From DASRBO01 sp035653595 (lineage in GTDB: Bacteria; Actinomycetota; Acidimicrobiia; Acidimicrobiales; JAJPHE01), in assembly GCA_035653595.1 (NCBI GenBank), contig DASRBO010000038.1:1-64000 (forward strand): a stretch of 64,000 nt of DNA. Reading direction: 5' to 3'. Below, piece by piece: positions 25,682 through 34,966 of the stretch (the stretch's first letter is position 1; each line of letters opens with the position of its first letter). The position numbers were made by a program, and so were the translations under genes. The notes beneath the pieces are model-generated. The model did not search any database, was not told the origin of the DNA, and saw nothing but the letters and a program-made list of their open reading frames with translations.

Positions 25682-27103
25682 ATGGCGAACCAACCCGACG
25701 AGCGGCTGAGTCCCGCTCCGCCGCCGGCGGTCCCGGCGGCGGCGCCGGCGCCTGGCCGGGCGGCAGACGGTGCCGGCGCGACCGAGGGTGCGGGACGGGC
25801 GAGGGCGCTCGTCGCCCGGGCGTCCGGCCATCTGAGCCCTACCGGGTGGGTGCCGCTGGGGGTCCTTGTCGGCCTGGCCGGCGTGCAGAGCTTCGACCTC
25901 AACGCCTTCGGGATCCTGGCCCCCGACATCCGCCACACCTTCCACCTGTCGGTGGCCACCATCGACTCCATCGCCACCCTCACCGGGGCGGTTCCGGTGG
26001 TCTTCTCGGTGCATCTGGGCTACTGGGGCGACCGCACCAACCGGGTGCGCCTGTCGGTCATGTGCGGGCTTTTGTGGGGGGTGACCGCCATCCTCACCGG
26101 GCTGGCGCCGGTGCTGGTGGTGCTGATCCTCGCCCGCACCGTCGGCGGGGTGGGCCAGCTGACCACCGAGACCGTCTACCCCAGCCTCCTGGCCGACTAC
26201 TACGGATCGGGCGCCCTCGGGTCGGTGTTCACCAGCTACCGCTGGATCAGCCAGGGCCTGGGCCTGGTCGGCGGGCCGCTGGCCGGGTTCATCGCCGCCC
26301 TGCTGGGCTGGCGGGTCGCCTTCGTGGCCCTGGCCGTGCCCACCTTCGCCTTCGCCGCCTGGCTGTCCCGCCTCACCGAGCCGGCCCGGGGGGCGTCGAT
26401 GGGCCTGTCCTTCGGCGAGCCCCTGCGCTCGGTGACCGAGGGCTTCCGGCGGGTCAGGGCCATCCGATCGCTGCGCCGCACCTGGATGGCGGCGTTCCTG
26501 TTCGGCGCCGGCACCCTGCCCCTGCAGACGGTGCTCAACAACTTCTTCCACGACGTCTACCACCTGGGCGACACCGCCCGCGGGAACGTCAGCCTCCTGT
26601 ACGGCCTGGGCGGGCTGGTGGGCATCGTCTACGGCGGGCGGCTGACCAACCGGGCCCTCAACAGCGGGCGCATCCCGCGACTGGCCCAGATCAGCGGTTA
26701 CCTGGTGGTCAGCTGTGGGGTGGGCATCCTGGTGATGAGCGTGGTCCCCTACCTGGGCCTGTCCATCGCCGCCACCGCCGCCCTCACCGTCGGCGCCTTC
26801 GGCTTCCTGCCGGCCTACACGACCCTGGTCGCCTTCGTGGCGTCCCCCCGCCTGCGGGCCCAGGCCTACGGCTGGTCCCTCCTGTGGTACGCCCTGGGCG
26901 CCATAGTCCTGCAGGTGGCGGTGGTGGGGCCGCTGATCAACGGCGCCGGACAGCGGGTGGCCCTGGTCGTGCTTGGGGTCCTGGTGATCGGAGGCGGTCT
27001 GATCGGCAGCTCGGTGCACCGTTTCGTCGAGCACGACATGGGTGTCGCCTTCGGAGGGGAGGCAGACGGGGGCCCGGAGGCGGATCCGGTCCAGCCGTCC
27101 TGA
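25682..27103 (+). CDS. MFS transporter, 12-helix type
   Basis: A 473-residue transporter. A disordered Pro/Ala-rich N-terminus of about 45 residues precedes 12 hydrophobic segments. The motif-A position between helices 2 and 3 reads GYWGDRTNRVRLS, and the first helix has SFDLNAFGILAPDIRHTF. The middle loop SFGEPLRSVTEGFRRVRAIRSLR divides the two six-helix halves. This differs from the DHA2 neighbour and resembles the sugar-phosphate/spinster-like branch, but the substrate cannot be given. The gene ends with a short acidic tail and is followed by a good hairpin. Confidence 0.9.
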   Translation: MANQPDERLSPAPPPAVPAAAPAPGRAADGAGATEGAGRARALVARASGHLSPTGWVPLGVLVGLAGVQSFDLNAFGILAPDIRHTFHLSVATIDSIATLTGAVPVVFSVHLGYWGDRTNRVRLSVMCGLLWGVTAILTGLAPVLVVLILARTVGGVGQLTTETVYPSLLADYYGSGALGSVFTSYRWISQGLGLVGGPLAGFIAALLGWRVAFVALAVPTFAFAAWLSRLTEPARGASMGLSFGEPLRSVTEGFRRVRAIRSLRRTWMAAFLFGAGTLPLQTVLNNFFHDVYHLGDTARGNVSLLYGLGGLVGIVYGGRLTNRALNSGRIPRLAQISGYLVVSCGVGILVMSVVPYLGLSIAATAALTVGAFGFLPAYTTLVAFVASPRLRAQAYGWSLLWYALGAIVLQVAVVGPLINGAGQRVALVVLGVLVIGGGLIGSSVHRFVEHDMGVAFGGEADGGPEADPVQPS

Positions 27104-27120
27104 TCGCCCGCCGGGGCCCG

Positions 27121-27137
27121 CCCCGGACCTCCCGGGG
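27121..27137 (+). terminator. Hairpin terminator after MFS gene
   Basis: CCCCGG and CCGGGG form a 6-bp stem with a 5-nt loop 17 nt after the stop; an outer CCCG/CGGG pair can extend it. No T-run follows. Confidence 0.5.
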
Positions 27138-27234
27138 GACGGGCGGTGGGGGCGCCGGCACGGCCAGCGGCCAGGGCGGCGAGAAAAGGTCGGGCGCCGC
27201 CAGCGGACCCCTTCCTCGGGCGGCGACCCCTAAG

Positions 27235-27240
27235 TAGAAT
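27235..27240 (+). promoter_or_regulatory. -10 box TAGAAT upstream of glycosyltransferase gene
   Basis: TAGAAT is a good -10 hexamer in very GC-rich surroundings. It would give a leader of about 100 nt before GTG 27348. A weak -35 candidate is TTCCTC at 27212-27217. Confidence 0.45.
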
Positions 27241-27347
27241 GGCGGCGGTCGAGGTGGCCCAAGGCGCCGCGGCGGGGACCCCAGGCGCAGCCTTCGGGTC
27301 CCTCGCTCACGTGTTGCCCTCTACGAGCTTCACGAGGAGAGACCGTC

Positions 27348-28406
27348 GTGCGCATTGCCATCATCTCCCCGCCGTGGGTGCCGGTGCCGCCGCCGGCCTA
27401 CGGCGGCACCGAAACGGTTCTCGACACCCTGGCCCGCGGCCTGGTGGCCGCCGGGCACTCGGTCCTGCTTTACGCCACCGGTGACAGCACCTGCCCCGTG
27501 CCCCTCGACTTCAGCTTCAAGTCGGCCCTGGGGGTGGGCACCAGCGGGGCGGCGGCCGAGCTGCGCCACGCCATCGACGCCTACGACCGGGTGGCCGACT
27601 TCGACATCGTCCACGACCACACCCTGGTCGGCCCGGTCTACGCCGACCGGCTGCCGTGGCTTCCGGTGGTGACCACCAACCACGGCCCGTTCGAGAGCGA
27701 CCTCGGCCCCCTCTACAGCGCCATCAGCGACCGCGTGCCGGTGATCGCCATCTCCCACCACCAGGCGTCCAGCGCCCGGGGGGTCAACCTGGCCGGGGTC
27801 ATCCACCACGGGGTGGATCTCGACCGGTTCGCCGTCGGGGCCGGCCGGGGGGGGTACGCGCTGTTCCTCGGGCGGATGAGCCCCGACAAGGGGGTCCACG
27901 TGGCCGCCCGGGCGGCCCGGGCGGCCGGGGTGCCCCTGCGCATCGCCGCCAAGATGTCCGAGGCGGCCGAGCTGGACTACTTCCGCCGCCGGGTCGAGCC
28001 CCTGCTGGGCGGGGACGTCGAGTTCATCGGCGAGGTGGGCTACGACGAGAAGATCCGTCTGCTGGGCGAGGCCCAGTGCCTGCTCAACCCGATCGCCTGG
28101 CCGGAGCCGTTCGGGATGGTGATGATCGAGGCCCTCGCCACCGGCACGCCGGTGGTGGCCACGCCGTCGGGGGCGGCCCCGGAGATCGTCACCGACGGGG
28201 TCACCGGTTACCTGGCCGCAGACGAGGCCGGTCTGGTGACCGCCCTGCGGCGGACGGCCGAGCTCGACCGATCGGCGTGCCGGGCGTCGGTGGTCGAGCG
28301 CTTCTCGGCCGAGCGGATGGTCCAGGCCCACCTTCGGGTCTACGAGCAGGTGGCCGCGGCCAACCAGAGCCGCCTGCTCCGGGGCCGGCTGGGCCGGACG
28401 GCCTGA
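27348..28406 (+). CDS. GT4-family glycosyltransferase
   Basis: A 352-residue GT-B fold glycosyltransferase. The N-terminal Rossmann domain has PPAYGGTETVLDTLARGL with the acceptor-side glycine loop, and DIVHDH. The C-terminal domain has the phosphate-binding FLGRMSPDKGV and the nucleotide-sugar E-x7-E motif EPFGMVMIE, then ATGTPVVATPSGAAPEIV. Close family members transfer glucose, mannose or similar sugars from NDP-sugars to lipids, proteins or small metabolites. The substrate is open. GTG 27348 is preceded by GGAGAG. It converges on the nucleotidyltransferase gene with only 10 nt between stops. Confidence 0.9.
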   Translation: MRIAIISPPWVPVPPPAYGGTETVLDTLARGLVAAGHSVLLYATGDSTCPVPLDFSFKSALGVGTSGAAAELRHAIDAYDRVADFDIVHDHTLVGPVYADRLPWLPVVTTNHGPFESDLGPLYSAISDRVPVIAISHHQASSARGVNLAGVIHHGVDLDRFAVGAGRGGYALFLGRMSPDKGVHVAARAARAAGVPLRIAAKMSEAAELDYFRRRVEPLLGGDVEFIGEVGYDEKIRLLGEAQCLLNPIAWPEPFGMVMIEALATGTPVVATPSGAAPEIVTDGVTGYLAADEAGLVTALRRTAELDRSACRASVVERFSAERMVQAHLRVYEQVAAANQSRLLRGRLGRTA

Positions 28407-28416
28407 AGGCCCTCCC

Positions 28417-28914
28417 TCAGCGCAGCCGCTCGACGACCGCCGAGGTGGACAGCCCGGCCTGGGTGGGGAACTCCCACGCCTCGATGCCCAGGGCGGCCGC
28501 CCCCTGCCGCTTGGCCCCGGTGTGGGGGTCGCCGGCGGTGAAGGCCAGGGCGGCCGGTCCGAGCCCGGCCAGCAGGGTGACGTAGTCCTCCGGCGCCGTG
28601 GCCTCCGGCGGCCCGTCGATGAGGAACACGCCGTCGACCGGCCGCAGGGCGGCCATGACCTCGGCCCGTAGGGCCAGGGGGTTGAGGGGCCGGCCCGGGC
28701 CCTTCCAGTGCTGCACCCGGGCGTCGGCCTCGAGGCCGACCAAGAGGGGCCGGGCCCTGGCCCGGGCCCAGGTCAGGAAGCGGACGTGGCCGGCGTGGAG
28801 GACGTCGAACACCCCGGTGACGACCACCGGCGCCGGCGCCGGGCGGGCTGGGGGGCGCACCCACCACGTGAGCGACAGGCGGGGGGCCTCACCGGGCGTC
28901 GGCGGCTGGGACAA
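28417..28914 (-). CDS. Cytidylyltransferase-like nucleotidyltransferase
   Basis: A 165-residue HxGH-superfamily nucleotidyltransferase. The nucleotide-binding motif is TGVFDVLHAGHVRFL with His40 and His43. The C-terminal STSAVVERL corresponds to the ISTS motif of RfaE/TagD/FMN adenylyltransferase-like enzymes. Such enzymes activate sugar phosphates or alcohol phosphates with CTP or ATP. The start is TTG 28914, giving a 28-residue extension before the fold. A GTG about 18 codons later is possible. An AT-rich TATATAT cluster (about 28957-28966) upstream on the minus strand probably contains its promoter. Pairing with the adjacent GT4 gene hints at a shared glycoconjugate pathway. Confidence 0.82.
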   Translation of the reverse strand: MSQPPTPGEAPRLSLTWWVRPPARPAPAPVVVTGVFDVLHAGHVRFLTWARARARPLLVGLEADARVQHWKGPGRPLNPLALRAEVMAALRPVDGVFLIDGPPEATAPEDYVTLLAGLGPAALAFTAGDPHTGAKRQGAAALGIEAWEFPTQAGLSTSAVVERLR

Positions 28915-29031
28915 TTTCGGTGATCCTCGCTGGGCGGGGCCTCAAGGTGGCCGAACGATATATATGCGAGCCCCTCCGACGCCCAGACGGCCGGGCGGGC
29001 GATCAGCGGGCGGGCTCCGCTGCGCCCGGGC

Positions 29032-29280
<249 letters not shown>

Positions 29281-29286
29281 GCCGGC

Positions 29287-29292
29287 AACGTA
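29287..29292 (-). promoter_or_regulatory. -10 box TACGTT for leaderless HiPIP-like gene
   Basis: On the minus strand TACGTT is followed by GCCGGC and then GTG 29280. The identical hexamer at the same distance precedes the methyltransferase gene at 49257. Confidence 0.5.
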
Positions 29293-29384
29293 CCCGGCTG
29301 CGCCGGGGACGGGCCACCTGCCACCACGGGTCCGGGCGGCCCGGGAGCGGGTCAGGGCGGGGCAAGTGGGTAGATGACTCGGCG

Positions 29385-32300
29385 ATGCCCGAGCAGTCGA
29401 TCCTCCACTACGCCAACGGCGACAGCCGCAGCCCCGAAGCCCTCGCCCTGCAGGAGGACCTGCGCCAGCGGATACAGGGCGAGGTCCGGTTCTCCGACGG
29501 GGACCGGGCCATGTACTCGACCGACAGCTCCAGCTACCGGCAGCTGCCGATCGGCGTGGTCGTGCCCCGGACCGTCGACGACGTCGTCGAGACGGTGGCT
29601 GCCTGCCGGCGCCACGGGCTGCCCGTCCTGTCGCGGGGGGGAGGGACCAGCCTGGCCGGTCAGTGCTGCAACGCCGCCGTGGTGATGGACTTCTCCAAGC
29701 ACCTGCACTCGATCCTGGAGATCGACCGCCAGCGCCGGCTGGCCCGGGTCCAGCCCGGGCTCATCCTCGACGTGTTGCGCGACCGCGGCGAAGCGGGCAC
29801 GCCCCGGCTCACCTTCGGCCCCACCCCGTCGACCCATGACCACTGCACCATCGGCGGCATGATCGGCAACAACTCCTGCGGCAACTACTCGATCATGTCG
29901 GAGTTCTACGGCGCCGGGCCCCGGATGGCCCACAACGTGGCGTCGATGGAGGTCCTCACCTACGACGGCCTGCGCCTGCGGGTCGGGCCTACCGACGAGG
30001 CCGAGCTGGAGCGGATCATCGCCGCCGGCGGCCGGCGGGGCCAGATCTACCGCGACCTGCGCGACCTGCGGGACGCCAACGCCGAGTTGATCCGCGCCAG
30101 CATGCCGAGCTTCCCCCGCCGGGTGTCGGGCTACAACCTCGACGGCCTGCTGCCGGAGATGGGCTTCAACCTCGCCTACGCCCTGGTCGGCACCGAGGGC
30201 ACCTGCGTGACCGTCCTCGAGGCCACTCTCCATATGGTCGACAGCCCCCCGGCCCGCTCCCTGGTGGTGGTGGGCTTCGAGGACGTGTACCTGGCCGCCG
30301 CCCAGGTGATGGCGGCCCGCGAGCACCAGCCGCTTGCTCTCGAGGGCTTCGACACCGTGCTCATCGGCGACAACATGAAGCTGCGCAAGCACACCGAGGA
30401 GCTCAGGATGCTCCCGCCCGGGGCCGGCTGGCTGATGGCCGAGTTCGGCGGCGAGGACAAGGCGGAGTCCGACGCCAAGGCCGAGGCGTTCATGGCCCAC
30501 ATGCGCAAGGCTCAGGGCTACCGCGGGGAGAAGCTCTACGACGACCCCGAGGCCGAGGCAAAGATCTGGGAGGTCCGGGAGTCGGGGCTGGGCGCCACCG
30601 CCTACGTCCCGGACAAGCCCGAGACCTACGAGGGATGGGAGGACTCGGCCGTCCCCCCCGAGGCGCTGGCCGACTACCTACGGGGGCTGCGGGAGCTGTT
30701 CAACAAGTACGACTACGGCTGCTCCCTCTACGGGCACTTCGGCCAGGGATGCGTGCACACCCGCATCGACTGGGACCCCCACACCGCCGAAGGGGTGCGC
30801 CGGTGGCGCAGCTTCCTCGACGAGGCGTCCGACCTGGTCCTGTCCTTCGGCGGATCGCTCTCGGGCGAGCACGGCGACGGCCAGTCCAGGGCCGAGCTGC
30901 TCGAGAAGATGTACGGCCCGCAGATGGTCGAGCTGTTCCGCCGGTTCAAGGCGGTCTGGGATCCGGACAACCGGATGAACCCCCACAAGGTGGTGGACCC
31001 CTACCCCATCACCTCCAACCTGCGCCTGGGGCCCCACTACGCCCCGGTGGAGGTCAAGACCCACTTCTCCTACCCCAAGGACGGTGGCAGCTTCGCCCAC
31101 GCCGCCACCCGGTGCGTCGGGGTCGGCAAATGCCGTCACATCGGCGGCGGCACCATGTGCCCGAGCTTCATGGTCACCAGCGAGGAGCGCCACAGCACCC
31201 GAGGCCGGGCCCGCATCCTGCACGAGATGATGCGGCGCGACTCCGAAATCGAGCTCTGGCGCTCCGACGAGGTCCGCGACGCCCTCGAGCTGTGCCTGTC
31301 GTGCAAGGGCTGCAAGAGCGACTGCCCGGTGAACGTCGACATGGCCACCTACAAGGCCGAGTTCCTGTCCCACCACTACCGGGGCCGGCTGCGTCCCCGG
31401 GCCGCCTACTCCATGGGCCTCATCCACTGGTGGGCCCGGATGGCCTCGCGCGTGCCGCGGGCCGCCAACGCCGCCATGGCCACCCCGGGCCTGGCCGGGC
31501 TGATCAAGCGGCTGGGTGGGGTGGATCCCCGCCGGCCGGCGCCGAAGTTCGCCCCCACCACCTTCCGGCGGTGGTTCGCCGACGCCCACCCGGGCGCGCT
31601 CTGGTCGGCCGGCGATCCGTACCCCCGACCGGTGATTGCATCGGGGCCCGGGGTCAACGGCGAAGGCCGCCTCGACGGTCACGCCAACGCAGACGCCGTC
31701 GATCACACGAGCGGCCACGGCAACGGTTGGGGCCCGGGGGTCGGCGCCGACGGCTCGGGGCCGGGGCGGCGGCCGGTCATCCTGTGGCCCGACACGTTCA
31801 ACAACTTCTTCCACCCCGCTGCCGCCCGGGCGACCCTCACGGTGCTTGAGGCGGCCGGCTTCGAGCCGATAGTGCCGGCGGCCGACCTGTGCTGCGGCCG
31901 GCCCCTCTACGACTACGGGATGCTCAACACCGCCCGCCGGCTGCTGCAGCGCACCGTGGGCGAGCTGCGGCCACTGATCCAGGCCGGGGTACCCCTGGTG
32001 GGGGTGGAGCCCAGCTGCCTGGCGGTGTTCCGCGACGAGCTGCCCGAGCTCCTGCCCGACGACCTCGACGCCCGCCGGCTCTCCGAGCAGTCCTTCACCC
32101 TGGCCGAGCTGCTTCAATCCAGGGCGCCGGAGTGGGAGCCGCCGCGACTTCACCGCAAGGCGGTGGTGCACGGCCACTGCCACCACAAGGCGGTCATGGG
32201 CCTCGACACCGACGAGCGGCTGCTGGCCCGCATGGGCCTCGACGTGGAGATGCCCGACTCAGGCTGCTGCGGCCTGGCCGGCAGCTTCGGCTTCGAGAAG

Positions 32301-32570
32301 GGCCAGAAGTACGACGTGTCGATCGCCGCCGGCGAGCGGGTGCTGCTGCCGGCGGTGCGGGAGGCCCCCGACACCACCCTCATCGTCACCGACGGCTTCA
32401 GCTGCCGCACCCAGATCGAGCAGAACACCGAGCGCCGGGCCCTGCACCTGGCCGAGGTGATCCAGCTCGCCCTGGCCCAGGGTCCGGCCGGGCCCGGCTT
32501 CGGCAAGCCGGAGGAGCGGCTTGCGCCCGCCGGCAGCGGGGCCGCCACCGCCCGGGTCGACATCCGGTAG
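29385..32570 (+). CDS. Fused FAD-linked and Fe-S 2-hydroxyacid dehydrogenase (GlcD-GlcF/D-lactate type)
   Basis: A 1061-residue fusion. The first 520 residues form a VAO-type flavoprotein, with FAD loop SRGGGTSLAGQCC, GNNSCGNYS and a C-terminal FAD-oxidase part ending near HKVVDPY. The second half is Fe-S. Two ferredoxin-like clusters read CVGVGKCRHIGGGTMCP (about 576) and CLSCKGCKSDCPVN (about 636). Two CCG domains follow, DLCCGRP (about 835) and SGCCGLAG (about 960), as in GlcF/LldE/HdrB. A Gly/Asp-rich variable insert lies at about 748-785. Such fusions oxidise D-lactate, glycolate or D-2-hydroxyglutarate and pass electrons to quinone. D-lactate to pyruvate would fit the following TPP gene, but this is inference. 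Confidence 0.92.
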   Translation: MPEQSILHYANGDSRSPEALALQEDLRQRIQGEVRFSDGDRAMYSTDSSSYRQLPIGVVVPRTVDDVVETVAACRRHGLPVLSRGGGTSLAGQCCNAAVVMDFSKHLHSILEIDRQRRLARVQPGLILDVLRDRGEAGTPRLTFGPTPSTHDHCTIGGMIGNNSCGNYSIMSEFYGAGPRMAHNVASMEVLTYDGLRLRVGPTDEAELERIIAAGGRRGQIYRDLRDLRDANAELIRASMPSFPRRVSGYNLDGLLPEMGFNLAYALVGTEGTCVTVLEATLHMVDSPPARSLVVVGFEDVYLAAAQVMAAREHQPLALEGFDTVLIGDNMKLRKHTEELRMLPPGAGWLMAEFGGEDKAESDAKAEAFMAHMRKAQGYRGEKLYDDPEAEAKIWEVRESGLGATAYVPDKPETYEGWEDSAVPPEALADYLRGLRELFNKYDYGCSLYGHFGQGCVHTRIDWDPHTAEGVRRWRSFLDEASDLVLSFGGSLSGEHGDGQSRAELLEKMYGPQMVELFRRFKAVWDPDNRMNPHKVVDPYPITSNLRLGPHYAPVEVKTHFSYPKDGGSFAHAATRCVGVGKCRHIGGGTMCPSFMVTSEERHSTRGRARILHEMMRRDSEIELWRSDEVRDALELCLSCKGCKSDCPVNVDMATYKAEFLSHHYRGRLRPRAAYSMGLIHWWARMASRVPRAANAAMATPGLAGLIKRLGGVDPRRPAPKFAPTTFRRWFADAHPGALWSAGDPYPRPVIASGPGVNGEGRLDGHANADAVDHTSGHGNGWGPGVGADGSGPGRRPVILWPDTFNNFFHPAAARATLTVLEAAGFEPIVPAADLCCGRPLYDYGMLNTARRLLQRTVGELRPLIQAGVPLVGVEPSCLAVFRDELPELLPDDLDARRLSEQSFTLAELLQSRAPEWEPPRLHRKAVVHGHCHHKAVMGLDTDERLLARMGLDVEMPDSGCCGLAGSFGFEKGQKYDVSIAAGERVLLPAVREAPDTTLIVTDGFSCRTQIEQNTERRALHLAEVIQLALAQGPAGPGFGKPEERLAPAGSGAATARVDIR

Positions 32571-32626
32571 CGCCCGTTTCCCCCGACGACGGGGCCGGGT
32601 ATCCCCTGGCTGGGAAGGAGACGCCA

Positions 32627-34411
32627 ATGTCCAAGCTTGCTTCCGAGCTGCTGGTCGAGCGGCTGATCGACTGGGGGGTCGACACCATCTTCGGGCTTCC
32701 GGGGGACGGCATCAACGGGATCATGGAGGGCCTGCGCCGCCACCAGGACAGCATCCGTTTCGTGCTGGTCCACCACGAGGAAGCGGCGGCCTTCATGGCC
32801 ACGGCCTACGCCAAGGCCACCGGTCGCATCGGGGTGTGCCTGGCCACCTCGGGCCCCGGTGGCATCCACCTGATGAACGGCCTCTACGACGCCAAGCTCG
32901 ACCACGTGCCGGTGCTGGCCATCACCGGCATGCAGTCCACCACGCAGCTGGGCACCCAGTACCAGCAGGAGGTCCACCTCGACAAGGTGTTCATGGACCT
33001 GTGCGTGTACAACCAGATGTTCCACGCCCCGGTGTCCATACCGGCGCTCACCGACATCGCCATCCGCACCGCCCTGTCCCAGCGGGGGGTGTCGCACCTC
33101 ACCTTCCCGGTGGACATGCAGGAGGCCGACCCCGAGGACGCCGGCTACGAGGGCGGCCTCGACACCGCCCGGCCGCCCAAGATCGCCCCGGCCAAGTACA
33201 CCCCGGCCCGCATCGTCCCCTCCGACCCGCCCCTCCGCCAGGCGGCCGAGGTCCTCAACGCCGGCCGCAAGGTCGTGATGCTGGTGGGGGTGGGCGCCCG
33301 CGACGCCAGGCAGGAGATCGTCAAGGCCGCCGAGCTGCTCGGCTCGCCGATCGTCAAGACCCTGCCGGGCAAGATGGTCGTGCCCGACGACAACGACTAC
33401 GTGGTGGGCGGCCTGGGCCTGCTGGGCTCGGCGCCGTCGGAGGACGCCATGGAGGAGGCCGACACCATCTTCCTCGTCGGGACCAACTTCCCCTACACCC
33501 GCTGGCTGCCGACCGACCGCAAGGCGGTGCAGATCGAGCTCGATCCGGCCCGGCTGGGCAACCGGATCCCCCTCACCACCGGGCTGGTCGGTGAGGCGAA
33601 GGGCACCCTTGAGCTGCTGATCCCGATGCTGGAGCGCAAGGCCGACCGCTCCTTCATCGACGAGTACCGCCAGCGCAAGGGGCGCTGGGACGCCCAGATG
33701 GCGGCGCTGGAGAACCCCAACCGCGACCCCATCCAGCCCCAGTACCTCATGAGCCTGATCGACCGCTACGCCAGCGACGACGCCATCCTCTCCTGCGACT
33801 CCGGCACCATCGCCACCTGGGCGGCGCGGCACTGGCACATCCGGGCCAACCGCGAGTTCTACCTGTCGGGCAACCTCGCCACCATGGCCCCCGGCCTGCC
33901 CTACGCCATCAGCCACGGGCTCACCTTCCCCGGTCGCCAGAGCATCGCCTTCGTGGGCGACGGCGGATTCGCCATGCTGATGGCCGAGTTCCACACCGCC
34001 GTGTGGCACAGGGTTCCGGTGAAGATCTGCGTGTGCAACAACGGCCTGCTGGGCCAGATCCTGTGGGAGCAGATGGCCCTCGGCTACCCCGAGCACGGCG
34101 TGCGCTTCCCCACCCACATGGACTTCGCCCCCTGGGCCGAGTCCTGCGGCGGGCGCGGCATAAGGGTGGAGAAGCCGGGCGACCTCGAGCCGGCGGTGAA
34201 GGAGTGGCTCGCCTACGACGGGGCCGCCCTGCTCGACGTGGTGGTGAACGCCGACGAGGCGCCGCTGCCGCCCAAGATCCACTACGACGAGGCCAAGAAG
34301 TTCGCCGAGTCGTTCCTCAAGGGCACCCCCCGGCGCATCACCATCGGCTCGACCCTCGCCCGCGACAAGATCGACCAGCTCAAGGAGACGGTGCGGGCCC
34401 GTCGGCGCTGA
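32627..34411 (+). CDS. Thiamine-pyrophosphate enzyme (pyruvate oxidase/acetolactate synthase family)
   Basis: A 594-residue TPP enzyme with the full three-domain order. The N-terminal PYR domain carries the catalytic glutamate (Glu51 or Glu52 in HHEEAAAFMA) and the GLPGDGING start. A central domain holds LVGVGAR. The C-terminal PP domain has GDGGFAML (about 443) and the NN of CVCNNG as TPP/Mg site. The length and TFPVDMQEADPED segment are like pyruvate oxidase or related pyruvate-converting enzymes rather than ALS with a regulatory partner. It follows the hydroxyacid dehydrogenase by 56 nt with its own strong GGAAGGAG ribosome site, so the pair could take lactate through pyruvate to acetate or acetyl phosphate. 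Confidence 0.88.
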   Translation: MSKLASELLVERLIDWGVDTIFGLPGDGINGIMEGLRRHQDSIRFVLVHHEEAAAFMATAYAKATGRIGVCLATSGPGGIHLMNGLYDAKLDHVPVLAITGMQSTTQLGTQYQQEVHLDKVFMDLCVYNQMFHAPVSIPALTDIAIRTALSQRGVSHLTFPVDMQEADPEDAGYEGGLDTARPPKIAPAKYTPARIVPSDPPLRQAAEVLNAGRKVVMLVGVGARDARQEIVKAAELLGSPIVKTLPGKMVVPDDNDYVVGGLGLLGSAPSEDAMEEADTIFLVGTNFPYTRWLPTDRKAVQIELDPARLGNRIPLTTGLVGEAKGTLELLIPMLERKADRSFIDEYRQRKGRWDAQMAALENPNRDPIQPQYLMSLIDRYASDDAILSCDSGTIATWAARHWHIRANREFYLSGNLATMAPGLPYAISHGLTFPGRQSIAFVGDGGFAMLMAEFHTAVWHRVPVKICVCNNGLLGQILWEQMALGYPEHGVRFPTHMDFAPWAESCGGRGIRVEKPGDLEPAVKEWLAYDGAALLDVVVNADEAPLPPKIHYDEAKKFAESFLKGTPRRITIGSTLARDKIDQLKETVRARRR

Positions 34412-34450
34412 GCCGGGCGCCCCACCAAAACAGCAGCCGACGGCGCCGGC

Positions 34451-34470
34451 GGTCATCGACGGTCATCGAC
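34451..34470. repeat. Perfect 10-bp tandem duplication
   Basis: GGTCATCGAC is repeated twice without spacer in the gap between the TPP-enzyme and DUF1992 genes. No function is apparent. Confidence 0.7.
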
Positions 34471-34530
34471 GATGCCGGCTCCGGGCACGAGGTCCGGCGT
34501 CCCGCTTGGTCGGCGCAGCGGCGGCGGAAC

Positions 34531-34536
34531 TACCGT
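34531..34536 (+). promoter_or_regulatory. -10 box TACCGT for leaderless DUF1992 gene
   Basis: TACCGT lies 6 nt before GTG 34543, with no ribosome site between, so a leaderless mRNA is likely. Confidence 0.5.
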
Positions 34537-34542
34537 CGGCCC

Positions 34543-34944
34543 GTGACCGAGCGCAAGCCCGCCGGGGTGAGCTGGGGGTCCTGGATCGACCGCCAGATCG
34601 AGAAGGCCAGGCAGCGGGGGGACTTCGACGACCTGCCCGGTTCCGGGCGGCCCATCGCCGATCTCGACCAGCCCCATGACGAGATGTGGTGGGTCAAGCG
34701 CAAGCTCAGGGACGAGGGCGTCTCGTTCCTCCCGCCCACCCTCGCCATCCGCAAGGACCTGCAGGACACCCTGGCCCGGCTGGGGTCGATCGCCACCGAG
34801 GCGGAGGCGCGCCGGGCCCTCGAGGAGCTCAACACCCGCATCCGCAAGGTGAACCGCACCGCGACCGACGGACCGCCGTCGTCGACCATGCCGGTCGACG
34901 TCGAGGCGGTGCTGGCCGACTGGAGGGCCGGGCCCGACAGGTAG
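34543..34944 (+). CDS. DUF1992 (DnaJ-homologue subfamily C member 28-like) protein
   Basis: A 133-residue protein with the DUF1992 pattern. It starts SWGSWIDRQIEKARQRGDFDDLPGSGRPI, then has WWVKRKLRDEGVSFLPPTLAIRKDLQ and a conserved helical ALEELNTRIRKVN. The domain also occurs at the end of eukaryotic DNAJC28 and as short bacterial proteins. Its role is unknown, with a chaperone link only by domain association. The GTG start is well defined by the family and the leaderless -10 box. It converges on recD with 22 nt between the stops. Confidence 0.88.
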   Translation: MTERKPAGVSWGSWIDRQIEKARQRGDFDDLPGSGRPIADLDQPHDEMWWVKRKLRDEGVSFLPPTLAIRKDLQDTLARLGSIATEAEARRALEELNTRIRKVNRTATDGPPSSTMPVDVEAVLADWRAGPDR

Positions 34945-34966
34945 CGCCCGGGGCCGGCCTAGGCCT

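Noticed and set aside
23957..27034. 1025-codon open frame on the minus strand
   Set aside because: It overlaps both MFS genes and part of the DUF2786 gene, is made of Gly/His/Arg/Gln runs, and shows no domain.
24055..27103. Antibiotic export cluster
   Set aside because: Two MFS genes share a spacer, but there is no regulator or biosynthetic gene nearby to support a dedicated cluster.
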